From the NCBI GenBank assembly GCA_010093485.1, contig MU001501.1, positions 203,052 to 267,051 on the forward strand: a DNA stretch of 64,000 nt. The letters are read 5' to 3'. Both the position numbers and the translations under genes were made by a program. Shown here piece after piece: positions 30,985 through 43,591 of the stretch. The notes beneath the pieces are model-generated. The model saw only the letters and a program-made list of their open reading frames with translations. It had not been told where the DNA came from and did not search any database. How positions within the stretch are numbered: the stretch's first letter is position 1; each line of letters opens with the position of its first letter. The DNA is from Karstenula rhodostoma CBS 690.94. Lineage: Eukaryota; Ascomycota; Dothideomycetes; Pleosporales; Didymosphaeriaceae.

Positions 30985-31925
30985 ATGCCTCCCATACGCA
31001 GTCGCGCGGGCAAGAACCGAGCCGTCCAGAGGCGCTTCACGCCATAGTACGTGTAGCGATGTCTTTATTGATATCCTTTCTGACACGGTGAAGCTTTGGT
31101 AACAAGATTGCGGATATCTTCCTTGGCGACTCGAGCCGTCATTTCACTATCCATGCCGACTTGATCTGCAAGAGCTCCCCCTACTTCCGAAAGAAGCTCC
31201 AGGGCAACCGCAAGGAGATCGCAGGGAGCTGCTCCATTTGCTTCGACGACCTAGACACCGGCGATCAACAATTGACCTACTGCACTACGTGCGGTGGCAA
31301 CTTTCACGAGGAGTGCACGACACAGTGGTTCAAGCAGTCTCGCGGCCGACTTTGCCCTCTGTGTCGTGGACTTTGGTCCAAGCGCTGCAAGAACCAGAGT
31401 GTCCGCCTCCTGAGTCTATGCCAGAACGACTTCGCGGTCTACCGAGATTGGCTGTATTCGGGACATGTCACATATGACCACGCAGTCCAACAAGACGACT
31501 TCAAGCCCATGGTCCGAGCTTACTTGTTCTCTATGTACGTTGGAGATGTCAAGTTCGGCACCGCAGTCCTTCAAGCGATGCTTGATTGGTATGAGGACAA
31601 AGGCTCGTATCCTGACCAGGATGCCGTTGCGCTTGCTTACGGCACGTATTACGACGAAGACGCTATCGACCGCTGCTACAAGGAGAATGCAGCAAACAAC
31701 CTCCCGGGACTGCATCGCCTCCAGCGTTTCCTGGTCGATACATACATGGCGGTTGCTCACGCGACCTGGTTCGAGGACGAAGACTGGCATGCATATCCAC
31801 ATGAATTCCTGAGGGATTTGGTCGTCGCGATGTACTACAAGCATCCTGCGAAGAACAAGTGGAACATCGACACCTGGAAAGCTGAGTTGGAGGCTGAGGA
31901 GTGGTCTGTACAAGAGCAGAACTGA
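30985..31925 (+). CDS. BTB protein with an inserted RING-type zinc finger
   Basis: Two exons, 30985-31046 and 31094-31925 (donor GTACGT, acceptor GAAG); 297 residues. Residues 29-56 (DIFLGDSSRHFTIHADLICK, SSPYFRKKL) match the start of fungal BTB/POZ domains. Residues 126-146 (LLSLCQNDFAVYRDWLYSGH) match the next BTB block, where a fungal BTB normally has (D/E)P-x-F-x-x-Y-x-x-WLY-x-G. Between them sits a RING-like finger: C67-x2-C70-x13-C84-x2-C87-x4-H92-x2-C95-x12-C108-x2-C111, with CPLCR at the end. The C-terminal part (AYLFSMYVGDVKFGTAVLQA) is the usual BTB follow-on. RING fingers recruit E2 enzymes and BTB domains bind Cul3 or dimerise, so a ubiquitin role is likely but inferred. The order BTB-RING-BTB in one short protein is unusual. 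Confidence 0.85.
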
Positions 31926-34900
31926 AACGCGAGCTCGGTGCGATGATTGCCAGCAGTGCAGTCGCAAAGCTACAGTAGAGACGCGCGCTCTTTAACCCTC
32001 GTCCTTGAAGTCTATCGAAAGTTACGCCGCGCTCATGTATGGCCTGTCGGAAAGATTGACCGCGGTCAAATCCGGTAAGCCTACAGAGTGCAAGATTGGT
32101 GATATACTTTGTCCATCTCTTGGGGTAGATGGGGATATTTGAAAAGTTACTCCGGCTACATCTTGCTCTATGAAGCCACACGGGCTACATTCCAAACACC
32201 GAAACACAGCACTGTCGGCAATGTCATTACCGCAGCATCTTCTACCACAGCATAGTTAGCATCAAGCTCTACAAAGGGCTCGGAAATTGCGTCTTGGACA
32301 CACAAACGCAAGAGCTTTCCAACGACCTCTCAAATACTTTGAATGAATGCAATCAACTTCCTGAACCTAATAACGCACACGCCACAATGACTCACCAATC
32401 TTCATCGTTCTGAAAGGAGATTACTATCCCTTCTCCCAAAATCCACCAACACGTCTCACCCACCTTCCCCCGTCATCCCCTACTCCTCCATCGCACCTCC
32501 CAGCCCCACCGCGCACAAGTATCTCATCCCCTCCCCACACCCCATAAAGACAGCACTCCAGCGCCTCGGCACCCCGGCCCCGCCGCCGCGTTATCCGTAA
32601 GCTGATCCTAGAAAAATAACACTGCTACATGACGTATCGCGTGTGCGTGTGCGCGCAATTTCGTCCTCGAAACAAGACAAAACAAAGCAAAAGAGTATCC
32701 ACGATCCAGAAACAAGCCTACTCACAGCGCGCCCCACCACACCACAGCAAGCAACCATCCCAACAATCTCAACAATCTCAACAATCCCATCTACTACAGC
32801 CTCACCATCTCGCGTCAGCAAAGACCAGAAGGGGAAGTACGCCAGATCCCGACCGGGCGCCTGAGCACGCGTGGGCATTGCGCCTTCGATCGCTGCTACC
32901 CTGTATCGCTGCTGCCCCGTGTTTGGGGCGCAGCAGATAGATACGGATGGTGTGGGACGCGCTGGTATCGGGGCGCGACTGCGGCGGTGAGATCCGGTGG
33001 AGCATATGCCTGTTTTAGATGGTAGTTCGTGCGTAGGGCTGGGGAGGGGGGTACCGGGGCCGTGGGGTTGGCTTTGGGTGGGGACGCGGAGGGGGGGTGG
33101 GTTTGGTGGCGGGGTGAAGTGGGATGTTGGGGATAGATGGGAGTGCGAGTCGGAGAGCGATGGACGGGGTTATATTGATGTGATACGAGATGAGCGCGTA
33201 CGGTTGTTTGTTACCTCACATTGCGTTTTAGGAAGGGAAGAGTTGGGTAGCGGGAACGATGGTGGGCGGTAAGCGCCTTTGCATATCTTACCAATTGGTG
33301 TGGACTTGTTGCCAATGGGGTAAGAGGGGGGAAGTCTCGGTTCCTTCGTTATCCTTTGAGGTGAGTCCTTTGGGATGGTTCAACCGCCAGGGCCGACAAT
33401 CGCACGCATGGTTGCTATAGTGATCTTGTAGTGGTAAAGACGCAGGACATTACTTATTGCCGTGCTAACCCCGGAATACATAAATCTGCTATATCCGTAC
33501 GCTAACTAGCAGCGGACAAACCGACATGCTGCTGAAGCCTTGCGCTGATGTTACCCTCTGCTATTACACTGTAGTACTCGACGTACAGAAGCCTTGCAGT
33601 CGTGCAGCATTTGTCCGTCCAGGGCATGCATGGGTTCGCTGGGTTCTAACCGGTGTGGTTGAGCCGTGCAACGTGTTACGAGTTTAACAGAGCCACGCCG
33701 CACTCAAAAGGCGCAAGAAGTGATCCAGTCGTACAACAGAGGCGTAGGCTTACTTCGACACTGGAAGCAATACGGTTCGACAGCAAATACCATATAAGGC
33801 GTGTAGGGCGGCAGCGTTGTTTTGTTCCTGTGCCACATATGCGGCTTACTCGGGTCCCTGCGACTGATTGGACAGTTCCAGATGGAGGAAATTCCGTCCG
33901 TGTTCGTACGAAGCGAAGCGAAAGGAAGGGTATTTCCACATTTACAAACTCGCCGAAACGACTGACTGATGGGAACGGAGTCGGCATTTTCAAAACGCCT
34001 ACTTGGTCGGGAATAGTGGGTGATATGAACAGGGCAAAAGATCGCGATCGCGCCGTGAGTTCTCCCGCATTTCATGCTCACGCTTGACTCACCACTGTGT
34101 AGGGAGTTTTGGCGCCGTCATGAACTGTTTGTTGTACGGCGGGAAAAACCAGCCACATAACCACATGTTGGCAGCAGAGCTGATGGGCGGAGGTGCCGCG
34201 GACAAAAATCAAATGCCGAGTCCACCACAACCACCAACTGCAGAGGCTTGCAGGCTGACGGGTTCCCGTAGTGGAATTCCAACAGAGTTCACGCGAGTGT
34301 GCCGTGTGTGTCCCACATTCATGGTATTCTAAGCAAGGCGGAGGTTGAATTTGAAATCGACGCAGTTGGTAATGCGGACAATGTTCCGGACCCTGCGCTG
34401 ATTAGTACCATTTTTGCGCTTTTATCCGAACCGACAAAACGCATTCGCACTTCGTCCATCAGAGCAATGTCGGAGGTTGATTGCGCTATCGCAACAAAGT
34501 GCCCGTGAGATGGAGACTTTGTAATCCCGGATTGCGCCTTTCTCAAGGCTGTCAAAAGTGTTCCGCGCGGGATAGATTATGTGAGCAAGTAGGAAGATGA
34601 AGAGCCAAGAACACGCGGCTTCCTGGATGGTGTATTGGTGTGCTCACGTCTTGATTCCGTCAGCAAGTCAGGAAAGGTGAGTCCAGAGCGACAAGGCATG
34701 ACCGACATCGCATGCCCGAAAGAGGACACCAGTATGATCGCAATACAGTGTGGCTCAGTCGTTGGGATATGCAGGCGCCCGACAGTAGGAGGTAGTAAGC
34801 GATGGACATGCGTACCGTAATGCTGGGTCCTCACATGTTGGGGGTGTTTGAGAGGTTGCAGGTGCTCGCAGACGCGTCAGACAAAACGGGCACCAACGTG

Positions 34901-37900
34901 TTGTTGGACTTGGCTTCGGCGTTGTTTGCTCTAGGGTCCCGAGAGCGCGCACTAGAAATTTCAGAGACTGTGGTTTCTTTTTTACAAGCCATTACTGTGT
35001 AGGCGAAAGACCAGGGGCAGGGTGCGAATAAGTTTGGTACGGCGACAGGTCCACCACGCTCGGCCTCATTCTCGATGCCTTTGTGTTTGCGCTACCCCTT
35101 AGTCGTTGATTGAGATGGCCGTTCACGATCTCCTGCCCGAGTCCTACCAGGGATGGATGACTCGTACACGGGGCAGTACAAATCCTGCAACCGCAGCTAG
35201 GCAGGATGTCGGCAGGCGCAACGATCGGACACCCGACAAGGACGCCAGATGGCTAGCCGTTGGGCTGGGCGGAAGCGGGAACACGGGAAGCCGCGTGTGC
35301 GGGTCCCGAGAGAATTCGTCCTCCGAGGCTGGTCGCCAAGAGCGGAGAGAGGGCGGGCTCCTGGGCCGGCCCTACATACACTTGGATGCCACGCCCAAAA
35401 CGTCTCCATGGCAAAGGAACGCGTGACGCAGCGCAAGGCTGGGTTTTCTCTTAGTCGATATTCCAAGAGGGGCTTGGTGCATGCGCGTGCAAAGGAAGCC
35501 CGGTGCGGTGAAACAGGGTTATCGTAGCGAGAGGATCTGCCAGCAAAGCCAGTCGGTATCGCCGATCAGGATAGGGATGATCTGAGAAATTGATCGAGGT
35601 GCGTCGTCTTGGGCAATTCAGTCTTCTTGGCCGCTCAGGTTGAGGCTGAGGGGGAGGGGCATGGTTCGCCAAGTGGGAGAAGGTTCGCAAGTCGGAGAGG
35701 AGCTGCTTTCATTGGTTGGGCCGCGCGCCATGTGACTGGGCAGGCGCATTCGAGGCTGGAGTGCAGATGATGGTGATAGAGTGGATGCGTAACAAATACA
35801 GAATCTGCGTCGTGTCATTCATCGGGCAGAGCTGGGCCCCAAGGCTGAAGTGGATACTAACAAGGCGTGGCGCACGTGGCTGATGTCTACCTGTGAACGT
35901 TTTTATTACCATTACCATACGTACACGCCATGACTTGGGACCGTGCTGGAAACCCAGAATTGCCGCCGTCTTCGCCGTGCTTCATGGAGAGCTCATTGCT
36001 GTTTACAGCTGCTCACTGACGTCAGTGCCAGCTGGCCAGCACTTAGTCGAGTTTCACATGGCAGTGTCCACTGTCAACACCAGGATGCGCGGTGCTTTTG
36101 AAGCCGCTAAGGTGATACACGTGCAGCCCGATCATGTGGAGTGAGGCGTGGGCCGACGGATTGCGATGCCAGACAGAACAACACTGGGAAATCTCCGTTT
36201 CAGAAAAGAATGGTGCGAAACAAGCGATTTGCTATCTCTTACACCTACCACAGGTAGCAGCGAGTCTCTGGGGCGTCGTGGTTCGTGACTGATCGCATTC
36301 ATGCTGCCCAGAGAGATCGAGGCCGAACATAGAGGCTCTTTGCGTGGTTAAACATGTAATTCCCCAAACTTTCACTGTTCACACCCGCATCTAAACTCAG
36401 ATCGTGGTGTTGACTCTTCTCCACATTCGACATGCCATTGGTGTCCAATGAGGAAGCTCGGTTGCGTTCCGACAGGAATCGAGTTAACCTAACATCGCAA
36501 GCGTCCAAGCAGAGAAGAGTTGGCATTGCGGGGCCTGCCTGGCCCAGGAAATCGCTGTCTTCCAGATCGTCTCATGTGTTCTTCCTGGCCACCATTGGCT
36601 CTGCGTTGGGGTGCTTGGTCATGTCACCGACAGGGTTCCCAGAGCCATCTTGACTGTATGTATAAGTGGTTACTAGGGCTTAGTGGTGAGTCGAAAGTGG
36701 AGTGGCAACGCATACCATCTTGGGGATCTAAGGAATAAATCCCCCGCACTGGTTCCTTAGTACACAGGAAGCTATGAAGCATGCAAGGTAAATCACCATG
36801 GCGCAGAAGCCACAACCCAACGGTGAGGTGGCTGTCGAGCCTCGCACAGTCGCACCTCGTGACTTCGCAGGGTATTTGCCTAATAAGACGGAAATGGGGT
36901 GAATCACGTTGAGAGAAGGCCTTCATTCGTCAGGAGATGCTGACTAGCGGGTTGGTGTTGCTGACGTGACACGCGAGGTACAAGCTTTCTGGAATATGCA
37001 CAGCCAGCTGCGTTTGTTCGTACTCGTCTAGTTAGTGGCTTGCCTGTCGCGAGCAATACGCCGCCCCGTTCCAATAGAAACTGCTGTTCGTTTCGCAAGC
37101 ATGTATGGAATAGGAAGCCTGAGCCCCGCTGCCTTACGACGACAATCCCAACCTACTCCTCAAACGGGTTGAATACTGCGAGAACAGTAAATCATGGTGA
37201 GCGGCTGGGGTGCGGTGATACTGTTTGCATTGGTCGCTCACGAAACCGGCGTGGAAGCGAAAACAGTTGCGTTGCCCTCGTGCGCACGCGCGGCGGGATG
37301 AATACTAGGGAGTTGCAGCAGCTCAGGACCGAAGCGATGCAGAGTTGCGTCCAGACAAGCTAAAGGGCCTGACCTAGCGGAGACATTTGTATCCCTTCTG
37401 CGGAATCCCTTCTGCAGGGCATTGATAAGCAGCACAGACGCTGATCATCTACACCTCGCCAGCGTAACGCCCATCTGCAGGATGCGACTGGTTCGTTTGT
37501 GAATGCTTTGAAAGAATGCAACACTGCAACAGTATGGAATGGCGCACTGAGCGGTACTCAACCAGCGCGGTAGATGGAAGTTAGAAGTGTGTCCGGGAAC
37601 AGCGATCAGACGCGGTTCCTAGACATACGCGTCTCCGCCTGCTGCTTGCGACCGTCGTCCAATACTGGGGATGTTGTGGCTGGAGCTGTGGTGGATAGTA
37701 CTCGGAAATCAGTTGGCCGGTCATTGTTACAACCCATTCGGCGACTCGGCGATCAGTAAGCTCCAGGCCGCATAACAGGGGTTGGTCGTCCGCACCGATC
37801 TCTGGGTACACAGTAGGAAGCCGTTGAGCCATTTTTGCGTCTCGTGAGGTCAAATAGCAGGGCTGTTCGACATGTGGACAGCGGGCGCTTTCGCAAACTT

Positions 37901-38837
37901 TTTGCTCGGCCGAAGCCCCACGAGCGTTGTTTGGCGCAGGTCGCAGGGCTAACGTTATTAGTTATGAGTGGATATGACGGTGCTGATACAGGAAAAGAGT
38001 CTACTGCGTGCCTGGACAATGGACATTGGACACCAGGATGTCTGCGTTCGCGCGGCGAGTCGAGAGCTCCGACTTGGAAGCGCACCGCCGGCGTTGAGGT
38101 AGATCCGAAATCCGAGCCGTCCTCCTCCTCCTCACTGCGTGGTGATCTCCCGCCCGCGCTGGCGCTGCCGTTCTTCCATGCCCCTTCTACGAGAACATTT
38201 CGGGGCTCGTGGATGCTGCCGTGCTGTCGGATATTGCAGTACCCTTGTGTTGTACTGTTGCTTTCGAGCTGCGAGTGCGGGCGGAGAAACCTCCAGCATG
38301 CGTCCACGGTCCGCCTGCGCGCGTTGTCACTGCCCGTCCTCCTCTCGTCGACTGAGCCCAGGGTCTTCGTAAGGTTGGCGCAGCGCCCGCCGATCCTGGA
38401 CCCCTGTGCGGTCGTAAGTAATCCAACGCGCTCTCTCCGTCGGCCGCTGGCTGGCCCGCCGAGGCAGCATGCTTCGATGCTTCGGCAGGGGTGGTTTAGT
38501 AGTCCGGCGGGTGGAGCGCAATATTACATTTTCATTACCACGCTTCTGCCCGTCCCAGCGCACACCTTAAGGCCGAGCGTCCGTTTGAACCTGCCCTCTG
38601 ACGTGAATAGATATAATGCCATGGTGCCCACCCAGGCCACACCGTATTTAGGTATCCAACTCCCGCCCACGTCTTCTCGTTTCACCCACTGGATGTCTCT
38701 GGCCCCCCACTGAGCAATCATTACCATCAACACCACCATACCTCACTACAACTGTCTGTCCCTGGGACTAGTGTACGATACTCGAGGCACCTGACCCTAC
38801 TGCCACCGACACTTGTCTTCACAGCCATCGAACCCCC
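31926..38837. other. Gene-poor 6.9 kb region upstream of a short Zn2Cys6 factor
   Basis: I find no coding region with a recognisable domain, no tRNA or rRNA and no transposon ends. The longest frame (37835-38713, 292 codons) has the Arg/Ser/Pro-rich composition of an out-of-frame translation. Local features are a C- and A-rich stretch with AACAATCTC repeats near 32760 and a G-rich stretch near 33040-33130. A short upstream frame starts at ATG 38621 and ends at 38713, 124 nt before the next gene's ATG. The region is much longer than any other spacer here and may be the regulatory region of that factor, carry non-coding RNAs, or hold an unrecognised diverged gene. Confidence 0.45.
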
Positions 38838-39826
38838 ATGGACTCTTCTCAAGACAACATCCGCAAGCGGGTGTGTAAGGCGTGCGATCGATGCCGTCTA
38901 AAAAAGTCAAAGGTATGTCTTCGCCGGTGCTTGTCTTCGGCTCTACTGATAGCCTGGCAGTGTGATGGCGCCAGCCCCTGCAGTCGGTGCAAAGCAGACA
39001 ATGCTATTTGCGTCTTCGGAGAGCGCAAAAAGTCGCAGGACAAGGTCTATCCTAAGGGGTAAGTCGAGGTTGGGATTCGTTCTTTGGCACAGCTTCTGAC
39101 AGTCGCAGCTACGTCGAGATGCTTGAACAGCAGCAGTCGCAACTGGTCGCAGGCCTGCGAGAGCTTTATACCAGGTTACAGCAAGGCCAGGGTTGGCCGG
39201 GTGCACCATTGCGGGAAGCTCAGGGTGGCCATCCACTCACCCATGACATCCTCGAGAGGCTTGATTTGCTCCACTCGTCCAAGGAGAGCGGTAGGAATTA
39301 TGAAGGTTTCGAGGAAGACTGCAGTCGCATGCAGCAGAGGCTGCTCGAACGAGGCGCATCATTCACCCGTCGGAGAGGATCGACAAGTTCCGACTCAGAG
39401 CATGACCACACCTCGTCCGGCTCATCGTTTAGCGGTACACCTACAACCAAGACGATGCCCTTCATCGACCCCTTCGCACGGCACAATGCTCCGCCAACAC
39501 CGCCCATGAACAGCCCATTCCCGCGTCAGTCCCAGATTGTTTCACCAATCAAGCAGGAAACACCAATGGTTGCGAACGATTTCATGAGCTCCGGTGGCCT
39601 GGATCCCACGGCTCTCTCGCGATCGAACTGGCAAACCGACACCATGATGATGGAAGAACCACTCGACTTTGGGAAGCCAATGTATGGCTTTGAGACGTAT
39701 GGAAACTTCGACCAGAGCTCGATGATGCTCGACCCGATCGTTGTGAACGACCCCGCAATGCCCGACTGGAACACACCAAACGATTTGGACTTCAGCAGCT
39801 TCATACATAACCAAGTGGGCGCATGA
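38838..39826 (+). CDS. Short Zn2Cys6 transcription factor with coiled-coil-like linker
   Basis: Three exons: 38838-38912, 38961-39058 and 39109-39826; 296 residues. The zinc cluster spans residues 16-42 (C16-x2-C19-x6-C26-x5-C32-x2-C35-x6-C42) and intron 1 splits it between Lys25 and Cys26. After it comes DKVYPKGYVEMLEQQQSQLV and AGLRELYTRL, a dimerisation-type helix, then PLTHDILERLDLLH. The rest is disordered with Ser/Thr-rich and acidic-hydrophobic stretches (MMMEEPLDFGKPMYGFETYG; NDLDFSSFIH) that look like activation segments. It has no fungal_trans domain. Short factors of this build, preceded by a very long intergenic region, are often developmental or morphogenetic regulators, but that is inference; I do not assign a name. 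Confidence 0.88.
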
Positions 39827-40833
39827 TTGGCTGCGGCAACACTCTCCTACGTTCCAATGGCTTCTGTCCAGCGTTCAAGCGATTTGGGTAACGATCCGCG
39901 AGGTTTTCCGGATTCGGATTTGTGGGTCTTCGGCGTTAGGGGACAAGGGGACAACAAGGTGGTGTGTTTTATTGATCCTACGGGAATATCTCAAAGGGAA
40001 AGACGGCCATGGCTACACAGGGGCATTGGAAGGTTCACCATGACGTGGGCGGTTTTCGCCGGCCTGCTTCGGCGGACTGCTATCAGCGGACATGCGCACA
40101 TGCTAGGCGCCACATCCAAGATTGGAGGTGGAAGTCGTCGTTAATTCCAGCGGTGATAGCGAAGATTGTAACATCATACTGTATGAATTCTTGTCGTGTT
40201 GAGACCGCAATCCTCTGCTTGCTCGGTGATCGCGATCGTGCAGTTGGGCGCGGAGCTGTTCCGCGCCAACTAAGCCACTTTTGACTGGGGCTTCACGTGA
40301 CTGTCTGATGGCGGGGCCTCCTCCAGCCTCACATTTGCCCAGGACGCATACAACGCCAGTCTCAGACCACTACAGCCGTGCAACTCCACGATTCAATGGA
40401 TCCCTCACGCTCAACAACAGCCCGTGTGTGGACGGCAAGCGGAGAAATTAACCTAGCATCGCCTGATTAGGCTAATCAAACGGTCCCGCACTCGTGATTC
40501 TGTGTACTTGAACCCGAAGACCCCACCACAGCTCACCCCTCCTTACGACACAAAGACACCTCAAGCCGCCTTTCGACGCCTAGAGTACGGTGCGATTACA
40601 ACAAGACCTGCGGTAAGTATGCTCATCGCTTGCAAACCCAATCGCATCATGCAAATCTTACGCGATCAACAACGAAAGCGGACGAACAAGGCCGCTGGGC
40701 ATGTAAAAAACATGGGCCAATGACGTATCTAACCCTCGTTGTTTCGTGAAGCTAACGGTGCATGCAGATTCCCCAGAGCCGCAAACGTCGGAATACCAAG
40801 CCTACCCAATCAAATCGTTCTCGTGCCAACATC
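39827..40833. other. Spacer, no supported gene
   Basis: 1.0 kb between the Zn2Cys6 stop and the epimerase start. It contains the 3' untranslated part of the former and the promoter of the latter. Short frames near 39827-40284 show no motif. A possible leader intron lies before the epimerase ATG (GTAAGT at 40614, GCAG at 40767). No RNA gene or mobile element is seen. Confidence 0.5.
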
Positions 40834-41887
40834 ATGTCTACGGACAAGGCTTTCACATTTCTCCCGCTAGGGGCCATTATCCAGGCATTCAGGGTCGATG
40901 GAAAGAACATCGTGCAAGGATTTCCTACCGCGGAGCTGTACAAGGCTCACAATGCCCCGTATTTCGGCGAGACGATTGGGAGGATAGCCAACCGGACGGC
41001 GCATGGCAAATTTGAATTGAACGGTCAGACGTATCAATTACCCGTTAACAACGGTCCAAACTCTCTACACGGGGGTGATCTTGGTTGGGGCAAACGCGAG
41101 TTCGAGGGACCCCTTGATGTCGACCGGAACGGGAAACAAGCTACCCTCTTCAAGTACCTCAGCAAAGATGGAGAAGAAGGTTATCCTGGCACGGTAGAAG
41201 TCCGCGTCTGGTACGTGCAGGAGAAGCTAAACGAAGACGGGGTCCAGAAGGAGGTGCTGCATATCGAGTACGAAGCAGAACTGGTGGGCGACGACACTCC
41301 TGCGACCGCAGTCAACATCACCAACCACAGGTAAGGGAGAGTAATTGCGTGTGCATTCAAAGGGGTCTTGCTGACATGTTTTCAGCTACTTTAACCTTAG
41401 TGGAGCTTCTACTATCGCGGGTACAGAGGCCACTCTGATCACAAACAAATACCAGGTTGTCGACGATGGCGGGATCCCCACAGGACCCATCGAAGAGTAC
41501 CCTGGTGTCAAGTCCAACACTTCGTTCACCCTGGGCGAAACGAAACCTGACATCGACGACTGTTTCATCGTCAACACCGACCCCTCCAGCGTCCCACTGG
41601 ATACTCGAGGCTCGGCTCTGCAAACGGTAGCCTCCTTCTTCCACCCCGAGTCTAAGATCCATCTGGAGGTAGCGACCACCGAGCCAGCTTTCCAGTTCTA
41701 TACTGGCAAGTATATCGATGTTCCAGCCGTGGAAAGCCTCCCAGCTCGTGGTGCCCGCTCTGCCTTCTGCGTCGAGCCCAGTCGCTATGTGAACGCCATC
41801 AACGTGCCTGAACAGAGAAGCATGACGATACTGAAGAAGGGCGAGAAGTACGGAAGCAAGATCGTTTATCGTGGATGGAAAGCATAG
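40834..41887 (+). CDS. Aldose 1-epimerase (galactose mutarotase family)
   Basis: Two exons, 40834-41330 and 41386-41887 (donor GTAAGG, acceptor TTTTCAG); 332 residues. Diagnostic blocks are FLPLGAIIQAFRVDGKNIVQ, YFGETIGRIANRTAHGKFEL, NNGPNSLHGGDLGWGKREFE (with the catalytic His), DGEEGYPGTVEVRVWY and TAVNITNHSYFNLSG across the splice junction. The later GETKPDIDDCFIV, FQFYTGKYIDVP and AFCVEPSRYVNAIN complete the fold; the Glu in CVEPSR is the expected catalytic base. The enzyme interconverts alpha and beta anomers of aldohexoses in the cytosol, as in the Leloir pathway. The start MSTDKAFTFLP is chosen because it gives the usual family N-terminus. Confidence 0.95.
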
Positions 41888-43401
41888 ACGTTCCTCCTGT
41901 TTGCTCGGTTTTGATTGTGATTTATGAGCATTTGAGAGCATCAACGAGCATACTGTTCAACCTAGAATTGCACCATTTTACAACATGTGGTCAACTCCAT
42001 CCACATCTTCTCCGCTCGAATTTCGATTGATCAAGTCAAACAAGTGAACGGTGAACTACAGTATACCGCAGATTGACCTTGTTGCGTACAACGTTGACCT
42101 TGGCACATACCGAACTTCGAGAAACCAATACCTAGTAGCAACAACGTATAACATAGCACGGCTACGCCCCGGCCATTTTCTCCAGTACCACGACTCATAT
42201 CCCCGTTGCGATGGGATTTCCGCAAACATCGAACATCCCATCCCTTTCACATGCGAGATTCAATATGTTGTCAATCGATTTGACCTTCTCCATCCCTTTC
42301 TACCACGTTTCTCGAAGCTCTGGGCCTTCTGGACCTCTACTCACTTGGTACAGATTCTTGTTTCGTCCCAAGACGTCACCGCTATATCCGCTTCCGCACG
42401 CCAAACATCCACCACAACCTGCGCTTCGTCCCGCTCGCGGGGGCCGCGCGTACACAAGGGGCACAGCCACAAGAGCACGGCCACACACTCAAGACGTCAT
42501 TACCAAACCAACCTCACGATGCGCTCGAACAATCAATCTTATTTACGCGCGTTCGATTACATTGCCAACGCGGCTATGCGGCACAGGCTTGGCCTATAAG
42601 ATGACAGATGTATTTTTATCGGACGGCACCCGACTTCCGGTCGCAGTCTAGCGAAAGTCCAAAGACTTGTTTTTTCGAGTTGGCGTGGAGTTGCAGAGGG
42701 ACCGAAACTATTCGGGGCTCGTCCCCATCTCGACCATCCCCAGCGGCACCTGGGCACGGCTTCCCGTCAAGCTACCCCGCAGTTACATGAGTCCAGGACC
42801 TCTCTTGGAACTGCCATTCCCACGTGCTTTGGGGCTGCCTTACCTCATTTGAGCCCATGGGCATTTGTCATTGTACAGCCATCACATGGACAGAACCGAG
42901 GGCTTATCTTGACTGGTGAAACCGCATCAATTACCCCCAGCATGACACGGAGATGATGGTAATTGCTATCCAATTCTTTACGCGCGACGCAAGACAAAGC
43001 TTACCAGTGGTATTCCCACAGATAAGCTAGCGATACTGTGGTTCACGTTATCGAGTTCCACACAATCCTCGTAGAAAGCAGATTCCAGAGTCACGCCGCG
43101 CACAATTTCCGTCTACTAGCTGCCAGTCTCGACGGAAGCAACCGACGGTCGTAAACATCACATCGTGGCGAAATTGAATTGTGCTTACCTATGAAGTTTG
43201 CTGCTGAGCTCGTACGAGGTCTAGCCCGATACCAGCAACAAAGAAACATGGCCAGTTCGGCGAAGGCGCGCGTTGGTCGCCGGTCCCATTTAGCATCTAC
43301 TTTGCTCGCGCGAGGCGGAAACCTCGCTGACTTAGTCGGACAGATGTTGGTGGATGTGTGCGGCCCGCTTCCGATGCTACTGTCGGATTTGGCGTGCATG
43401 G

Positions 43402-43558
43402 TACCGTAGAGTTTTTCTTCTGCCGGTTGAGCTAGTTTACACCTTGAACCAATCATAGAAGCTATATGTGCCGTCTAACCCACTTTTACGATCTATGCTG
43501 TTTTGTGATTAGATCGCTTGACACCCTGGTCAACCGGCACAAGAAAAACTCTACGGTA
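43402..43558. mobile_element. MITE-like element, 157 bp, TA-flanked (Tc1/mariner type)
   Basis: The left end reads TACCGTAGAGTTTTTCTT and the right end is its reverse complement ending CTCTACGGTA. The inverted repeats run about 27 bp with one difference (TTCTGCC against TTGTGCC), and weaker pairing continues inward, so the whole element could fold on itself. TA at both borders fits the TA target duplication of Tc1/mariner transposons. No transposase is inside. A run of 23 A lies 10 bp beyond the right end. Confidence 0.72.
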
Positions 43559-43568
43559 GGGCATTTCC

Positions 43569-43591
43569 AAAAAAAAAAAAAAAAAAAAAAA
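43569..43591. repeat. A23 homopolymer
   Basis: Twenty-three consecutive A residues just outside the TA-flanked MITE. No retrotransposon coding sequence or target duplication is seen next to it, so it is recorded only as a homopolymer, prone to length error in sequencing. Confidence 0.95.

Noticed and set aside
37835..38713. 292-codon frame upstream of the short Zn2Cys6 factor
   Set aside because: Arg/Ser/Pro-rich with no motif, and it lies where the promoter and leader should be.
43569..43591. A23 run as a poly(A) tail of a retroposed element
   Set aside because: No retrotransposon or processed-gene sequence lies next to it and no target duplication is visible.
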